This document shows, piece by piece, positions 18,801 through 28,965 of a stretch of 64,000 bases of DNA. The stretch covers positions 124,001 through 188,000 of the forward strand of contig NZ_JACAFP010000006.1 of NCBI RefSeq assembly GCF_015354505.1, given 5' to 3'. The translations under genes were made by a program, and so were the position numbers. The notes below the pieces were generated by a model, which worked only from the letters and a program-made list of their open reading frames with translations, was not told the DNA's origin and made no database searches. Source of the stretch: Microbacterium sp. UFMG61. Lineage in GTDB: Bacteria > Actinomycetota > Actinomycetes > Actinomycetales > Microbacteriaceae. Position 1 is the first letter of the stretch, and each line of letters opens with the position of its first letter.

Positions 18801-20378
18801 TCAGCCGGCCTCGCTGAGCACTGCGTCGGTGACCTCGTCGAGCTTCGTCGAGCGGATCGGGTGGCCGCTGGTCGACAGGCAGCGTCCGGTCTTGAGGTCC
18901 CACTTCCAATCGTGCATGCTGCACGTCAGGATGCCGTCCTCGTCGACCTTCCCGGTCTTCGTGAGGTCGGCGCGCAGATGCGGGCAGCGACGCTGCACGA
19001 CCCAGTCGCCGATCTCGGCGTCTTCGGTCTGGTCGGTCTGCTCCTGGTACCAGTTCTCGACGTACTCGATGCGATCGACCGAGAGGCACTTGAGGAAGGT
19101 CGTGAGGAACTCGTTGAACTTGCCGCTGCGACCGACCTGGAACTGCATCGACAGGAAGATCGAGTTCGACCAGTCGATCTCGTGGTCGCGGATGTTCGTC
19201 GAGACGAGGTCGGCGGGGATCGTGTACCAGTAGATGCACTCCTCCCCGGCGTACTCGCGCACCTTGGCGCGGGGGAAGTCGACGACCATGTCGAGATCGC
19301 CGATCCTGAACCGGACGCACCCGCCGACGCCGAGGCGGATCGTGCGCGACTTCTTCAGCAGCGGCTCCCACCACCCCTTGAGCGCCTCGAGGATCTCGGC
19401 CGCCGGAAGCACCTCGGCGCGCGAGGCCTCCTCGTCGAGGATCTCCTGCTGACGGCTCGAGCGCTGCTCCTCGAGGTAGTTCCACTTCTCGTCGAAGATG
19501 TGGGCGAGCTCCGCTTCGGAGTACAGCGACTGCGTCGTGGTGACCTCTGCCCCGTCGACGGTGACGACGGTGCCGGGCACGAAGAGGTGACCGTCGTACT
19601 GCGGCGAGAGCTCCTTCATGTGCGCGAGGAACTGCTTCTGATCCGTGAAGATCGATTCGCCGTTGCGGCCGATCCCGTTGAAGTCGAACAGCTCGTCGCG
19701 CAGGAACATGGGCGGACCGGCCATCGGGAAGACGTGCGGAGCATCCACCTTGTCGATGTAGTACATCGCGCGCTTGTTCTGTGCGTCGCGCTTGAGCTTC
19801 GCGAAGTTCTGCTTGGCATCCATCGGCAGGTCGTAGACCATGGGCCACCAGATCGCCCCGGAGACCTGCGTGAAGTAGGCGTCGGGCTTGCCGAAGTGCA
19901 GGAGCGTGTCGAGATCGAGCGGGTGCGAGTCGTTCTGGTTGAGGATCGATCCGGTGCCGTCGTCGACGCTCAACGACGAGTCGCCGATCGGTCCGTCGCT
20001 GGGGGCGCGCAACGGCGTGATCATGATCTTGAGGTCGCCGCGCTCGATGATCTCGCCCGCGGGCGCGTACGTGATGTTCGTGTACCCGAGAGCCCGGATG
20101 TCCTGCTCGAGATCATCGATCGGGTACTCGGGAAGCAGCACCTCGATGTCCTTGCGGATGTAGCGCTCGAGGAGCTTCGGATCGAAGTGGTCGCGGTGCC
20201 GATGCGAGATGTAGAGGAAATCCGCCTCGCGGCCGAACCGCTCCCAGTCGAGCCCCCGGTTGTCGGGGAACGGGAACCACGAGCCGAAGAAGGAGGGCCC
20301 GAGAACGGGGTCGCAGATGATGTTTCCGCCGGCCGTCTCGATGAACATCCCGGCGTGGCCGAGTCCCGTGATCCGCAT
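18801..20378 (-). CDS. MBL-fold metallohydrolase with C-terminal Rieske [2Fe-2S] domain
   Basis: The 525-residue protein combines a metallo-beta-lactamase fold at the N-terminus, with the metal motif HRHRDH at residues 59-64, and a Rieske iron-sulfur domain at the C-terminus, with C465-x-H467 and C486-x2-H489. The same two folds occur in CMP-N-acetylneuraminate hydroxylase, but in the opposite order, so a redox or hydroxylase-like role is possible; the substrate is unknown. No signal peptide. An AGGAGGAAT Shine-Dalgarno sequence precedes the ATG, and a TAGAAT -10-like element lies at 20405-20410. It is followed one base later by a hypothetical gene. The order of domains and the C-terminal Rieske are clear; the function is inference. 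Confidence 0.85.
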   Translation of the reverse strand: MRITGLGHAGMFIETAGGNIICDPVLGPSFFGSWFPFPDNRGLDWERFGREADFLYISHRHRDHFDPKLLERYIRKDIEVLLPEYPIDDLEQDIRALGYTNITYAPAGEIIERGDLKIMITPLRAPSDGPIGDSSLSVDDGTGSILNQNDSHPLDLDTLLHFGKPDAYFTQVSGAIWWPMVYDLPMDAKQNFAKLKRDAQNKRAMYYIDKVDAPHVFPMAGPPMFLRDELFDFNGIGRNGESIFTDQKQFLAHMKELSPQYDGHLFVPGTVVTVDGAEVTTTQSLYSEAELAHIFDEKWNYLEEQRSSRQQEILDEEASRAEVLPAAEILEALKGWWEPLLKKSRTIRLGVGGCVRFRIGDLDMVVDFPRAKVREYAGEECIYWYTIPADLVSTNIRDHEIDWSNSIFLSMQFQVGRSGKFNEFLTTFLKCLSVDRIEYVENWYQEQTDQTEDAEIGDWVVQRRCPHLRADLTKTGKVDEDGILTCSMHDWKWDLKTGRCLSTSGHPIRSTKLDEVTDAVLSEAG

Positions 20379-20404
20379 GCATTCCTCCTGAAGTGAACCG
20401 TTCG

Positions 20405-20410
20405 ATTCTA
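20405..20410 (-). promoter_or_regulatory. Candidate -10 element for the MBL-Rieske gene
   Basis: TAGAAT on the minus strand, about 27 bases before the ATG. The -35 region falls in the GC-rich terminator stem of the preceding helicase gene and is not consensus. Confidence 0.4.
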
Positions 20411-20426
20411 CCGGCGGCTCCCTGTG

Positions 20427-20445
20427 CGGCCGGGGTGACCGGCCG
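20427..20445 (-). terminator. GC-rich hairpin after the SNF2 helicase gene
   Basis: Arms CGGCCGG (20427-20433) and CCGGCCG (20439-20445) with a 5-base loop lie within 10 bases of the helicase stop codon. No U-tract is seen. Confidence 0.45.
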
Positions 20446-20452
20446 GGAGTAT

Positions 20453-23400
20453 TCAGCTGCCGTCGAAGAGTCCGCGGATGTCGTCGGCGGTGAGCGACTG
20501 CGCGAACAGCTGCTCATCGTCCATCACGGCGGTGAACAGCCTGGCCTTGCGCCGTTGCAGTTCGAGCACCTTCTCCTCGATGGTCCCGGTGGAGATCATG
20601 CGATAGACGAAGACCTGACTCGTCTGCCCGATACGGTGCGTGCGGTCGATCGCCTGCGCCTCGGCGGCGGGGTTCCACCAGGGATCCAGCAGGAACACGT
20701 AGTCGGCTTCGGTGAGGGTGAGTCCGAACCCGCCGGCCTTGAGGCTGATCAGGAACACGGGCTGCTCCCCCGCTTTGAAGGAGTCGATCACATCCTGCCT
20801 GCGGCGCGTCGACCCGTCGAGATGCGCGTAGGGAATCCCCGCCTCGTCCAGACGTGCGGCGGCCAGATCGAGGAACGACGTGAACTGGCTGAAGACGAGC
20901 GCCCGGTGACCCTCGGCCTGGAGCTCGGCGACGCGATCGAGCAGGGTGTCGAGCTTGCTCGACCCGATCTCCGCGTCGTGCCCGTCGATCAGCGCCGGTG
21001 CGAGGCTCAGCATGCGCAGCAGCGTGAGTGAGCGGAACACGATGAACCGATTCCGATCGAGGTCGTCGAGCAGACCGAGCACCTTCTGCCGCTCGCGCTG
21101 CAGCACGACGTCGTAGAGCTCGCGGTGCGCAGGGCTGAGGTCGACCTCGAGAAGCTGCTCCTGCTTCGCCGGAAGGTCGGAGGCGACGAGTTCCTTCGTA
21201 CGCCGCAGCATGAGAGGACGGATGCGTCGACGCAACTGCGCGAGGCGCCGGGCGCGGTATTCGCCGCCCTCCTCGTTCTCGGGGACCTTGCCCTTCTCGA
21301 TGGGCTGGATGTAGCGATCGCGGAACTTGCGCGCCGACGGGAAGAGCCCCGGAGCCGCGAGCTTCAACAGCGACCACAGCTCCGACAGGCTGTTCTCCAT
21401 GGGGGTTCCGGTCACCGCATAGGTGACGTCGGAGCGGAACGTCGAGATGGCCCGATGCAGCTTGGTCTTCGGGTTCTTCACGAACTGAGCCTCATCGAGG
21501 ATCAGGCCCGCCCATTCGACCTCGCGGAACTCGTCTTCGTCGAGCCTGGCGACCGTGTACGAGCTCACGACGATGTCTGCTGACGCCGCCGCGACACTGA
21601 GCCCGGCCGCGCGCGTGGTGCTCGTGCTCTCGACGACCGCGACGCGGAGGTCCGGCGTGAATCGAGCGGCCTCGGAGCGCCAGGTGCTGAGCACCGAGGT
21701 GGGAGCGAGCACCAGGAACGGCCGGGTCTCTCCCATCTCCCGGGTGTGCTGGATGAAGGTCAGCAGCTGCAGCGTCTTGCCGAGACCCATGTCGTCGGCG
21801 AGGATGCCGCCCAGGCGATGCTTCCAGAGGAAGGCGAGCCAGTCGAAGCCGGACTTCTGATAGGTCCGCAGCTCAGCGCGGAGGCCGACCGGAAGCGGCG
21901 TGGCAGGAACGCCCTCCGCTCGCCGCAGGCCTTCCGCCGTCGCGCGCCAGCTGACGGCCGGCTGCGCTTCGTCGGCGAGATCCTCGAACTCTTCCCAGAG
22001 GTCGACCTGGTAGCGGTTGATCCGGGGGCCGGTCTCCCACTCGTCGAGTTCGCCGGCCTCCTCGATGAGGTCGCGGAGGCGATCCAGTGCCGGATGGCTC
22101 AGCGAGAAATAGCCGCCGTCCGAGAGCAGCAGCTTCTTCTTCCCCTTGCTCAGGGCGGTGAACAGCGGGCCGAAGGGGATCCTGCGACCGTCGATCGAGA
22201 CGAGGATGCCGAGATCGAACCAATCGGAATCGGTCGACTCGACCGTCGTCACCGTGACCTGCGGGTCTCCGGTGAGCTCCCGATACTCCTTGCGCGCGCC
22301 CTGGGACTCGATCCGCACCCCGACAGCTTCCAGAGCAGGAACGACCTGAGCCACGAAGTCGGCCGCGTCGATGTCGTGCAGTGAGCCGGCGGGCCGGAAA
22401 CGGGTGGCACGGTGCTCCTGCCAGATCGTCTCGATCTCGGCGCGCCGCATGGCTTCGACGGCGGCGTCCCGCACCGCGGAGGTGGTCCACGCGAACGGCA
22501 CGGTGCCGAAGCTCCCATACGACCAGGCGAACTCGTAGCTCACGACGTCGCCGCGCTCGTACGTGACCGTGAGCACGGGAGTCGGCTCGGGAACCTCGGG
22601 CAGGCGCACGGCGCCCACGGCACGAACGGACGCGCGTCGAGCGAGCAGCGGGTAGGCATCGTCGATGAACGACTGCTCCTCGTTCTTCGGCACGACCACG
22701 GGGGCCGCCGCGGCGAGAAGCGTGCGCGTCTGCTCGCTGAGCGGCGCCTCGGCGAGGACGATGTCCATGCGATTGCCCGTGAGCGTCGCCGCGTAGAGCC
22801 CCGTCCTGCCGATGGGATGCGCGGCGGCGGCGTCGATCACGTCGCCGTCGACCTTCACCTCGGCACCGACCGACAGAGAGCCGTCGTCGCCGCGGGAGAT
22901 GGCGGCCGAGACCGCAGCGGAGCCGGCCAGACGCACCGTGGCGTTCTTCTGACTCGGGACGAGAGGAATACCGAGCTCGGTGCCGCTGCGAAGGTGGCCC
23001 CAGAGGAGGACCGACTCGATCTGATCGACAACGATCCATTCCCCGGCGTTGCCGGAGAGCAGCGAATCACGCGAGATGTTCAGCAGATCGCCGAACCATC
23101 GGGTCTGGGTGCGCCCGAACTGCGAGGCGTCGCGACGCACCGCATCCCACCCCGCATGCCCCTGGATCCACGCGCCTGTCTGGGCACTGCGCATGAGCGG
23201 TCGGATCGCGAGAAGCAGCTCCCCCGACGGACGCGCGAGGTCGCGCAGCGTGGCCGCGCGCATGGGGCGAGGACCCCAGTGACTCTCGGCGCGCGATTCG
23301 CGGTGCCGGAGCTCGACACCGAGCGCGAGCGGTTGCGCGTGACGCGTGGCCTCGGCATCGAGCAGGGTGCGCCACGATGTCGCCTCTGGCTTCGGCGGGG

Positions 23401-23743
23401 CCTTGGAGGGCTCGGGCGGGACCTCCAGTGCGGCGGCCTGCTGCGAGTACTCGTGCACGTTCGACGCCAGGACGGTCGCGACCACGTGCTTGCACCCGGT
23501 GCGTACCGGACACGAGCACTTCGTCGTGCGCATCCGCCGCCGACCGTTCGACGACACGAACGTGATCTCCGTCAGGTACGGCGTCTCCTGCCCACCGCTC
23601 ACGTGCCCCTCGAGCTCGAGGAGATCCTCATGCCACACCACATCGAGGACGTTGCCCTCGCGGAAGTAGGCGAGGCCCCGTTTGTAGCCACCGGCGTCGG
23701 TGATCTGCATGATCTCGCGGAGATCGACGTGCGGCGCGGACAT
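20453..23743 (-). CDS. SWIM zinc-finger SNF2-family DEAD/DEAH helicase
   Basis: A 1096-residue SNF2-type translocase. A SWIM zinc finger is at the N-terminus (C76, C78, C84, H86), then a long middle region, then the two RecA lobes: Walker A in DDMGLGKTLQLL (about residue 650), the DEAQ box in ILDEAQFVKNP, and the C-terminal motifs in FLLDPWWNPAAEAQ and DRTHRIGQ. Bacterial SWIM-SNF2 proteins (HepA/RapA relatives) act on DNA or transcription complexes; the precise role is not known. A stand-alone gene between nusB and the Rieske gene; ATG at 23743. It is not in an obvious defence context. Confidence 0.93.
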   Translation of the reverse strand: MSAPHVDLREIMQITDAGGYKRGLAYFREGNVLDVVWHEDLLELEGHVSGGQETPYLTEITFVSSNGRRRMRTTKCSCPVRTGCKHVVATVLASNVHEYSQQAAALEVPPEPSKAPPKPEATSWRTLLDAEATRHAQPLALGVELRHRESRAESHWGPRPMRAATLRDLARPSGELLLAIRPLMRSAQTGAWIQGHAGWDAVRRDASQFGRTQTRWFGDLLNISRDSLLSGNAGEWIVVDQIESVLLWGHLRSGTELGIPLVPSQKNATVRLAGSAAVSAAISRGDDGSLSVGAEVKVDGDVIDAAAAHPIGRTGLYAATLTGNRMDIVLAEAPLSEQTRTLLAAAAPVVVPKNEEQSFIDDAYPLLARRASVRAVGAVRLPEVPEPTPVLTVTYERGDVVSYEFAWSYGSFGTVPFAWTTSAVRDAAVEAMRRAEIETIWQEHRATRFRPAGSLHDIDAADFVAQVVPALEAVGVRIESQGARKEYRELTGDPQVTVTTVESTDSDWFDLGILVSIDGRRIPFGPLFTALSKGKKKLLLSDGGYFSLSHPALDRLRDLIEEAGELDEWETGPRINRYQVDLWEEFEDLADEAQPAVSWRATAEGLRRAEGVPATPLPVGLRAELRTYQKSGFDWLAFLWKHRLGGILADDMGLGKTLQLLTFIQHTREMGETRPFLVLAPTSVLSTWRSEAARFTPDLRVAVVESTSTTRAAGLSVAAASADIVVSSYTVARLDEDEFREVEWAGLILDEAQFVKNPKTKLHRAISTFRSDVTYAVTGTPMENSLSELWSLLKLAAPGLFPSARKFRDRYIQPIEKGKVPENEEGGEYRARRLAQLRRRIRPLMLRRTKELVASDLPAKQEQLLEVDLSPAHRELYDVVLQRERQKVLGLLDDLDRNRFIVFRSLTLLRMLSLAPALIDGHDAEIGSSKLDTLLDRVAELQAEGHRALVFSQFTSFLDLAAARLDEAGIPYAHLDGSTRRRQDVIDSFKAGEQPVFLISLKAGGFGLTLTEADYVFLLDPWWNPAAEAQAIDRTHRIGQTSQVFVYRMISTGTIEEKVLELQRRKARLFTAVMDDEQLFAQSLTADDIRGLFDGS

Positions 23744-23799
23744 GCCCTCATCCTTCCCGCAGGCACCGACATCAGCGATGTCAGGCCGCGGCTCAGCGC

Positions 23800-24210
23800 T
23801 CAGGCGGCGCGGGCCACCCGCGCCAGCACACCGTGGACGAACGCACCGGAGTCGTCGGTCGAGAACTCCTTGGCGAGCTCGACCGCCTCGTCGATCGCGA
23901 CGGCCGTCGGGACCTCCGAGTTGAACAGGATCTCCCAGACGCCGATCCGCAGCAGCGCACGGTCGACGGCAGGCATCCGCTCGAGCTTCCAGTCGCGGCT
24001 GTGGGTCGTGATCTGCTCATCGATCTCGTCACGGTGGTCGATGATGCCGTCCACGACTTCGCGGGCGTAGAGCCAGGATGCCTCACGAGCAGGCTCGGAT
24101 GCCGCTCGCTTCGCCTCGGAGGCCAGAGCGACGGCGACCTCGTCACCGCGGACGTCGGCCGAGAACAGGATGTCGAGTGCGCGCTTGCGCGCCTTCGTAC
24201 GGGCGCTCAC
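23800..24210 (-). CDS. nusB: Transcription antitermination factor NusB
   Basis: NusB with NusE (S10) binds boxA of rRNA transcripts and prevents premature termination. The 136-residue all-helical protein starts (GTG) with ARKRALDILFSADVRG, the arginine-rich RNA-binding end, and contains ERMPAVDRALLRIGVWEIL and AIDEAVELAKEFS, the family signature. It follows efp by 3 bases and closes the aro-efp-nusB operon. A small 6-bp inverted repeat just after the stop (23768-23782) is too weak to call a terminator. Confidence 0.97.
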   Translation of the reverse strand: MSARTKARKRALDILFSADVRGDEVAVALASEAKRAASEPAREASWLYAREVVDGIIDHRDEIDEQITTHSRDWKLERMPAVDRALLRIGVWEILFNSEVPTAVAIDEAVELAKEFSTDDSGAFVHGVLARVARAA

Positions 24211-24213
24211 GCC

Positions 24214-24774
24214 TTACTTCTCGCGACCGAGGTAGTCGCCCGTGCGGGTGTCGACCTTGACCCTGGTGCCGGTCTCGACGAACAGCGGGACCTGGATCTC
24301 GTAACCGGTCTCGAGCGTGGCGGGCTTGGTGCCGGCCGACGAGCGGTCGCCCTGCACTCCGGGCTCGCTGTACGTGATCTCGAGGATCACCGAGGCGGGC
24401 AGGTCGATGTAGAGCGGGTTGCCGTTGTTCAGGGCGATCGTGACCTGCTGGTTCTCCAGCAGGAAGTTCTTCGCGTCTCCGACCGTGGCGGCCCCGACCG
24501 TGATCTGGTCGTAGTCGGACTGGTCCATGAAGACGTAGCCGTCGCCGTCGGTGTACAGGTACGTGAAGTCGCGGCGGTCGACGTTCTCGATCTCGACCTT
24601 GGCACCCGCGTTGAAGGTCTTGTCGACGACCTTGCCGGTGAGCACGTTCTTCAGCTTGGTGCGGACGAACGCTCCGCCCTTGCCCGGCTTGACGTGCTGG
24701 AACTCGACGACGCTCCAGAGCTGGCCTTCGAGGTTGAGGACGACGCCGTTCTTGATGTCTGCGGTAGATGCCAT
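24214..24774 (-). CDS. efp: Elongation factor P
   Basis: EF-P enters the E site and rescues ribosomes stalled at proline stretches. The 186-residue protein has the KOW-like domain I with the tip loop [10 protein letters not shown], where the Lys contacts the P-site tRNA, followed by two OB domains. No EpmA/EpmB modification genes are near, in line with unmodified actinobacterial EF-P. A TAGAAT -10-like element at 24845-24850 may give efp its own promoter besides read-through from aroQ. Confidence 0.97.
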   Translation of the reverse strand: MASTADIKNGVVLNLEGQLWSVVEFQHVKPGKGGAFVRTKLKNVLTGKVVDKTFNAGAKVEIENVDRRDFTYLYTDGDGYVFMDQSDYDQITVGAATVGDAKNFLLENQQVTIALNNGNPLYIDLPASVILEITYSEPGVQGDRSSAGTKPATLETGYEIQVPLFVETGTRVKVDTRTGDYLGREK

Positions 24775-24844
24775 GCGCTGGAGTTCCGTTCGTGGGTGAA
24801 AGTTCAGGGGCCGACGAGCCTGTCGAGGCGCGAGCCGACAGTCG

Positions 24845-24850
24845 ATTCTA
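24845..24850 (-). promoter_or_regulatory. Candidate -10 element for efp-nusB
   Basis: TAGAAT on the minus strand overlaps the end of aroQ, 71 bases before the efp ATG. The gap 24775-24847 otherwise shows only a partial match (GAGCCTGTCGAG) to the REP-like unit. Confidence 0.4.
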
Positions 24851-25285
24851 CGGGATGAGCGCCGCGAGCTGCCGCACGGCGCTCGCATACCCCTCCACGC
24901 CCTCTCCGATCACGCGCACCGTCGCGACATCGTGCAGGTAGGAATGGTGTCGGAACTCCTCGCGCGCGTACACGTCGGAGATGTGCACCTCCGCGAAGGG
25001 CAGAGCCACGCCGGTGAGCGCGTCGCGCAGCGACACCGAGGTGTGGGTGAGTCCGCCGGGGTTGATCACGATCGCAACGCAGTCCTCGCGCGCCGCGTGG
25101 ATCGCGTCGATCAGCACACCCTCGTGATTGCTCTGAATCGCCCGCACGTCGAACCCGACCTCGGCCGCCGCCGCACGGGTCAGGTCCTCGACGTCGGTGA
25201 GCGTCGCCGTGCCGTAGACATCCGGTTCGCGGCTGCCCAGCAGATTCAGGTTCGGACCGTTGACCAGCAGGATGCGACCGGTCAC
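24848..25285 (-). CDS. aroQ: 3-dehydroquinate dehydratase, type II
   Basis: AroQ dehydrates 3-dehydroquinate in the third step of the shikimate pathway. The 145-residue protein is type [20 protein letters not shown] at the start, the catalytic lid, the SNHEG motif, and HTSVSLRDA and EVHISD with the catalytic His. GTG start overlaps the aroB stop by 4 bases. Confidence 0.97.
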   Translation of the reverse strand: MTGRILLVNGPNLNLLGSREPDVYGTATLTDVEDLTRAAAAEVGFDVRAIQSNHEGVLIDAIHAAREDCVAIVINPGGLTHTSVSLRDALTGVALPFAEVHISDVYAREEFRHHSYLHDVATVRVIGEGVEGYASAVRQLAALIP

Positions 25286-26370
25286 GCCCCGACCTCCTGG
25301 TAGGCGGCGAACAGCAGGGACTCGTCGGGGGCCTGGAGCACGGTCGGCTTCGCGATGTCATCGAGCAGGATGAACCGCAGCATGCCGCCCCGGCTCTTCT
25401 TGTCGCGCTGCATCGTGGCGAGCAGCTGCTGCCAGGCACCGGCGCGATACGAGGTGGGCAGGCCCAGCGACTCCAGCACGGTGCGGTGACGCTCTGCAGC
25501 GCTGTCGGACAGCCGGCCGGCGAGCCGGGAGAGCTCGGCGGCGTAGAGCATCCCCACGGAGATCGCCGCACCGTGACGCCAGCGGTAGCGTTCGGCATGC
25601 TCGATCGCATGGCCCAGCGTGTGTCCGTAGTTGAGGATCTCGCGCTGACCGGCTTCGCGGAAGTCGCTCGACACGACCTGCGCCTTCATGTCGATCGCGA
25701 GTTCGATCGCGCGACGGAACTCCGCGGTCGTGGTGTCGACCGCGCGGGCAGGATCGGCCTCGACGATGTCGAGGATCTCGGGCGCCCAGATGAAACCTGC
25801 CTTGACGACCTCCGCGAAACCGGCGGTCGCCTCGTTCGGGCTCAGGCTCGCCAGCTCGTCGAGGTCGCCGATGACGGCGCGCGGCGCCCAGAAGGCACCG
25901 ACGAGGTTCTTGCCCTCGGCCGTGTTGATGCCCGTCTTGCCGCCGACCGACGCATCGACGAGGCCGAGCACGGTCGTGGGCACGTGCACGACCTGGATGC
26001 CGCGCAACCAGGTCGCTGCGACGAACCCGGCGAGGTCCGTGACCGCGCCTCCGCCGTACCCGATCACGGCGTCGGTACGGGTGAAGTCGGCCTGGCCCAT
26101 CACCTGCCAGCAGAAGGCCGCGACCTCGACACGCTTGCCCTGCTCGGCATCCGGCACCTCGGCGAGCAGCACCTCACGAGGCCCTTCGCTCACATCGGCC
26201 AGCAGCCGATCGCGAAGCTCGGCGGCGCGGGCCGCGAGCGTGGGCGGGTGCACGACGAGGACCTTCCGCACCCCCGGCGACAGAGCCGCGGAGACGTGAT
26301 CGAGGATGCCGCGCCCGATTCTGATGTCGTAGGGGCTCTCCCCCGTGACGGTGATTGTCGTCGTGCTCAT
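25282..26370 (-). CDS. aroB: 3-dehydroquinate synthase
   Basis: AroB, an NAD- and zinc-dependent enzyme, turns DAHP into 3-dehydroquinate. The 362-residue protein has the NAD site around [21 protein letters not shown], the loop [12 protein letters not shown], and zinc ligands in [10 protein letters not shown] and [13 protein letters not shown] at 26370 is set by a strong GGAGGAGAG Shine-Dalgarno sequence 7 bases upstream and by the ATGA overlap with aroK. Confidence 0.97.
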   Translation of the reverse strand: MSTTTITVTGESPYDIRIGRGILDHVSAALSPGVRKVLVVHPPTLAARAAELRDRLLADVSEGPREVLLAEVPDAEQGKRVEVAAFCWQVMGQADFTRTDAVIGYGGGAVTDLAGFVAATWLRGIQVVHVPTTVLGLVDASVGGKTGINTAEGKNLVGAFWAPRAVIGDLDELASLSPNEATAGFAEVVKAGFIWAPEILDIVEADPARAVDTTTAEFRRAIELAIDMKAQVVSSDFREAGQREILNYGHTLGHAIEHAERYRWRHGAAISVGMLYAAELSRLAGRLSDSAAERHRTVLESLGLPTSYRAGAWQQLLATMQRDKKSRGGMLRFILLDDIAKPTVLQAPDESLLFAAYQEVGA

Positions 26371-26885
26371 CCCTGATCTCTCCTCCATGCCACGATGTCT
26401 TCTGCGATGCGCTGCATCGGGCGCCTCGATGTGTCGAACGTCACGCTGGCGACCTCGTCGTACCAGGCACGGCGCTCCTCGAAGATCTGCATCCACCGAG
26501 CGACAGGGTCGTCGCCGTCGAGCAGCGGACGCCCTCCCGAGGCGAGCCGATCGGCCACCGCTGCTGGGCTCACCGTGAGGAAGACCACGGGATGCTCGCG
26601 CAGCAGCTCTCGGGTACCGGGGTCGGTGACCGCGCCGCCGCCCAGAGAGATCACGCCGCCGTCGTCCAGCGCTCGCGCGACCGCAGACCTCTCGAGCGCG
26701 CGGAAGTGCGGCTCCCCGTGCGCTTCGAAGATCGACGGGATGGAACCGTGTTCCGAGACGACCCTCTTGTCGGTGTCGACGAAGGGCAGCGCGAGTGTGC
26801 GCGCGACCCGCCGGCCGATGCTGGTCTTGCCGGCCGCCATCGGACCGACGAGCACCAGCGTCAGCTGCTCAGCCCCGTTCGTCAT
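26367..26885 (-). CDS. aroK: Shikimate kinase
   Basis: AroK phosphorylates shikimate at the 3-OH. The 172-residue P-loop kinase shows Walker [12 protein letters not shown], the DTD shikimate-binding motif in [22 protein letters not shown], and a lid with RPLL. Start at 26885 lies inside the aroC 3' end (17-base overlap). Confidence 0.96.
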   Translation of the reverse strand: MTNGAEQLTLVLVGPMAAGKTSIGRRVARTLALPFVDTDKRVVSEHGSIPSIFEAHGEPHFRALERSAVARALDDGGVISLGGGAVTDPGTRELLREHPVVFLTVSPAAVADRLASGGRPLLDGDDPVARWMQIFEERRAWYDEVASVTFDTSRRPMQRIAEDIVAWRRDQG

Positions 26886-28098
26886 GCGCGATGAGCGCAG
26901 CCTCGGACGCCGGTGTCGTGCGCAGCTCTGCAGGAATCGCTGCCAGGTAGCTCTCGACGTTCCGACGCGTCTCGCGGATGCTGTCGCCGCCGAACTTCTC
27001 GAGCACGGCGCGCGCGAGTTCGACGGCGACCATGGCCTCGGCGACGACGCCCGCAGCGGGCACCGCGCAGACGTCCGACCGCTGGTGATGCGCCGTGGCA
27101 TCTTCACCGCTCGCGACGTCGATCGTGCGGAGTGCGTGGGGAACCGTCGCGATCGGCTTCATGCCGGCGCGCACGCGCAGCACGGTGCCGGTCGACATGC
27201 CGCCCTCCGTGCCACCGGCGCGGTCGGATCCGCGGCTGATGCCATCGGGCGTCGCGAAGAGCTCGTCGTGGGCTGCCGAACCGCGGCGCCGGGTGGTCTC
27301 GAAGCCGTCTCCGACCTCGACGCCCTTGATCGCCTGGATGCTCATCAGCGCCTGCGCGAGACGGGCGTCGAGTCGACGATCCCAGTGCACGTGCGAGCCG
27401 AGTCCGGGAGGCAGGCCGTAGGCGAGCACCTCCACGATGCCGCCGAGGGTGTCGCCGTCCTTCTTGGCGTCGTCGACCTCCGCGACCATGAGCTCCGAGG
27501 TCGCCGGGTCGAAACAGCGCAGCGGATCGGCATCCAGTGCGTCCACGTCATCGGGCGACGGCAGGGGCGATCCCTCCGGGACCCGCACGGGACCGATCGA
27601 CAACGTGTGGCTCACGAGTCGGATCCCCAGTTCGCCCAGGAACGAGCGGGCGACGGCGCCGAGCGCCACGCGAGCCGCCGTCTCTCGGGCGCTCGCGCGC
27701 TCGAGGATCGGACGCGCCTCGTCGAAGTCGTACTTCTGCATGCCGACCAGATCGGCGTGACCGGGACGCGGGCGCGTCAGCGGCGCCCCTCGACCGCGGG
27801 ACTTGTCGGTGAGGTCGACGGGTTCGGGGTTCATGACCTCGATCCACTTCGGCCATTCGGTGTTGCCGATACGCAGCGCGATCGGGCTGCCGAGCGTCTT
27901 GCCGTGGCGGACGCCGCCCGAGATCGTCAGCTCGTCCTGCTCGAACTTCATGCGGGAGCCACGGCCGTAACCGAGCTTGCGACGTGCCAGATCGGCTTGG
28001 ATCGCCTCTGAGGACACCGGGACGCCCGAAGGCAGACCCTCCATGACGGCAATGAGTTCTGGGCCGTGCGATTCGCCGGCCGTGAGCACGCGGAGCAT
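26869..28098 (-). CDS. aroC: Chorismate synthase
   Basis: AroC makes chorismate from EPSP using reduced FMN. The 409-residue protein starts [15 protein letters not shown], has the RGSRM and SRGRGAP segments, the family motif [10 protein letters not shown], and [15 protein letters not shown] toward the end. Upstream, 48 bases separate it from aroE. aroA and aroG are not in this window. Confidence 0.98.
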   Translation of the reverse strand: MLRVLTAGESHGPELIAVMEGLPSGVPVSSEAIQADLARRKLGYGRGSRMKFEQDELTISGGVRHGKTLGSPIALRIGNTEWPKWIEVMNPEPVDLTDKSRGRGAPLTRPRPGHADLVGMQKYDFDEARPILERASARETAARVALGAVARSFLGELGIRLVSHTLSIGPVRVPEGSPLPSPDDVDALDADPLRCFDPATSELMVAEVDDAKKDGDTLGGIVEVLAYGLPPGLGSHVHWDRRLDARLAQALMSIQAIKGVEVGDGFETTRRRGSAAHDELFATPDGISRGSDRAGGTEGGMSTGTVLRVRAGMKPIATVPHALRTIDVASGEDATAHHQRSDVCAVPAAGVVAEAMVAVELARAVLEKFGGDSIRETRRNVESYLAAIPAELRTTPASEAALIAHDERG

Positions 28099-28146
28099 TG
28101 CTCTAGTCTCCCATGGGTTTCACGGGCTCTCGTGCCGCGTTTCGCA

Positions 28147-28965
28147 CTACGACGTCAGAACCGCGCGCATGGCGTCCACCACGGCGTCCTCGTCGGGCAG
28201 AGCGCGCGTCGGATCCCCGTGGCGGAACACCCTGATCTGACGCACGGCCTGGTGCAGGAGCATCCCGAGACCGGAGACGGCGGGTCCGCCGGCCCACCCG
28301 GACGCCAGCGCAGACGGCCACGGCGAATAGGCGACGTCGAAGAGCACACCGCCCGCTGCCGAGAGACGCGACACCGTTTCGGAATCGATGGTCACGCCAC
28401 CGGGAAGCGTCGCGATCGTCAGATCCACCGGGTCCGGACCGGAATCGAAACTCTGTACCGACACCTCGATGTCGAGCCGGGCACCGAGATCGATCAGCGG
28501 CGCAGCCCGCTCGGGCCGCCGCGCGCGCACGTCGACCCTGGTCGCGCCCATCTCGCCCGCGGCGACGAGCGCCGATGAGGCTGTCGCGCCGGCGCCGAGG
28601 ATCCGGACCCGCTCGACCGTGGGGAGGCCCTCGTCGGCCAGCGCATCGACGATGCCGCCCACGTCGGTGTTGAAGCCCCGCACGTCGTCGCCGAGGAGCA
28701 GCGTGTTGACGGCTCCCGTGAGCTCGGCGTGGCGGTCGAGCGCGTGGGCGGCACGGTGCGCCTGCTCCTTCAGCGGCATCGTGAGTGAGAGTCCCCGCCA
28801 GGAATCGTCGAGCGAGCCGACGGCGTCAGCGAAGCCGCCCTCGGCGACCTGCCGGCGCGAGTACTCCCAGTCGAGGCCGAGCACCGCATAGGCGGCGGCG
28901 TGCAGCTGCGGCGACTTCGAGTGCGCGATCGGATCGCCCCAGACAGCGAGTCGATGCCGGATCAT
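28147..28965 (-). CDS. aroE: Shikimate 5-dehydrogenase
   Basis: AroE reduces 3-dehydroshikimate to shikimate with NADPH. The 272-residue product begins MIRHRLAVWGDPIAHSKSP (SKSP substrate motif), with the catalytic Lys in MPLKEQAHR, GAVNTL, and a divergent nucleotide-binding loop GAGATASSALVAA. ATG at 28965 overlaps the mltG stop (ATGA). The NADP-loop wording differs from the textbook GAGGA but fits actinobacterial AroE. Confidence 0.95.
   Translation of the reverse strand: MIRHRLAVWGDPIAHSKSPQLHAAAYAVLGLDWEYSRRQVAEGGFADAVGSLDDSWRGLSLTMPLKEQAHRAAHALDRHAELTGAVNTLLLGDDVRGFNTDVGGIVDALADEGLPTVERVRILGAGATASSALVAAGEMGATRVDVRARRPERAAPLIDLGARLDIEVSVQSFDSGPDPVDLTIATLPGGVTIDSETVSRLSAAGGVLFDVAYSPWPSALASGWAGGPAVSGLGMLLHQAVRQIRVFRHGDPTRALPDEDAVVDAMRAVLTS

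Noticed and set aside
23766..23784. Inverted repeat after nusB as terminator
   Set aside because: Only a 6-bp stem with no run of T; too weak to list.
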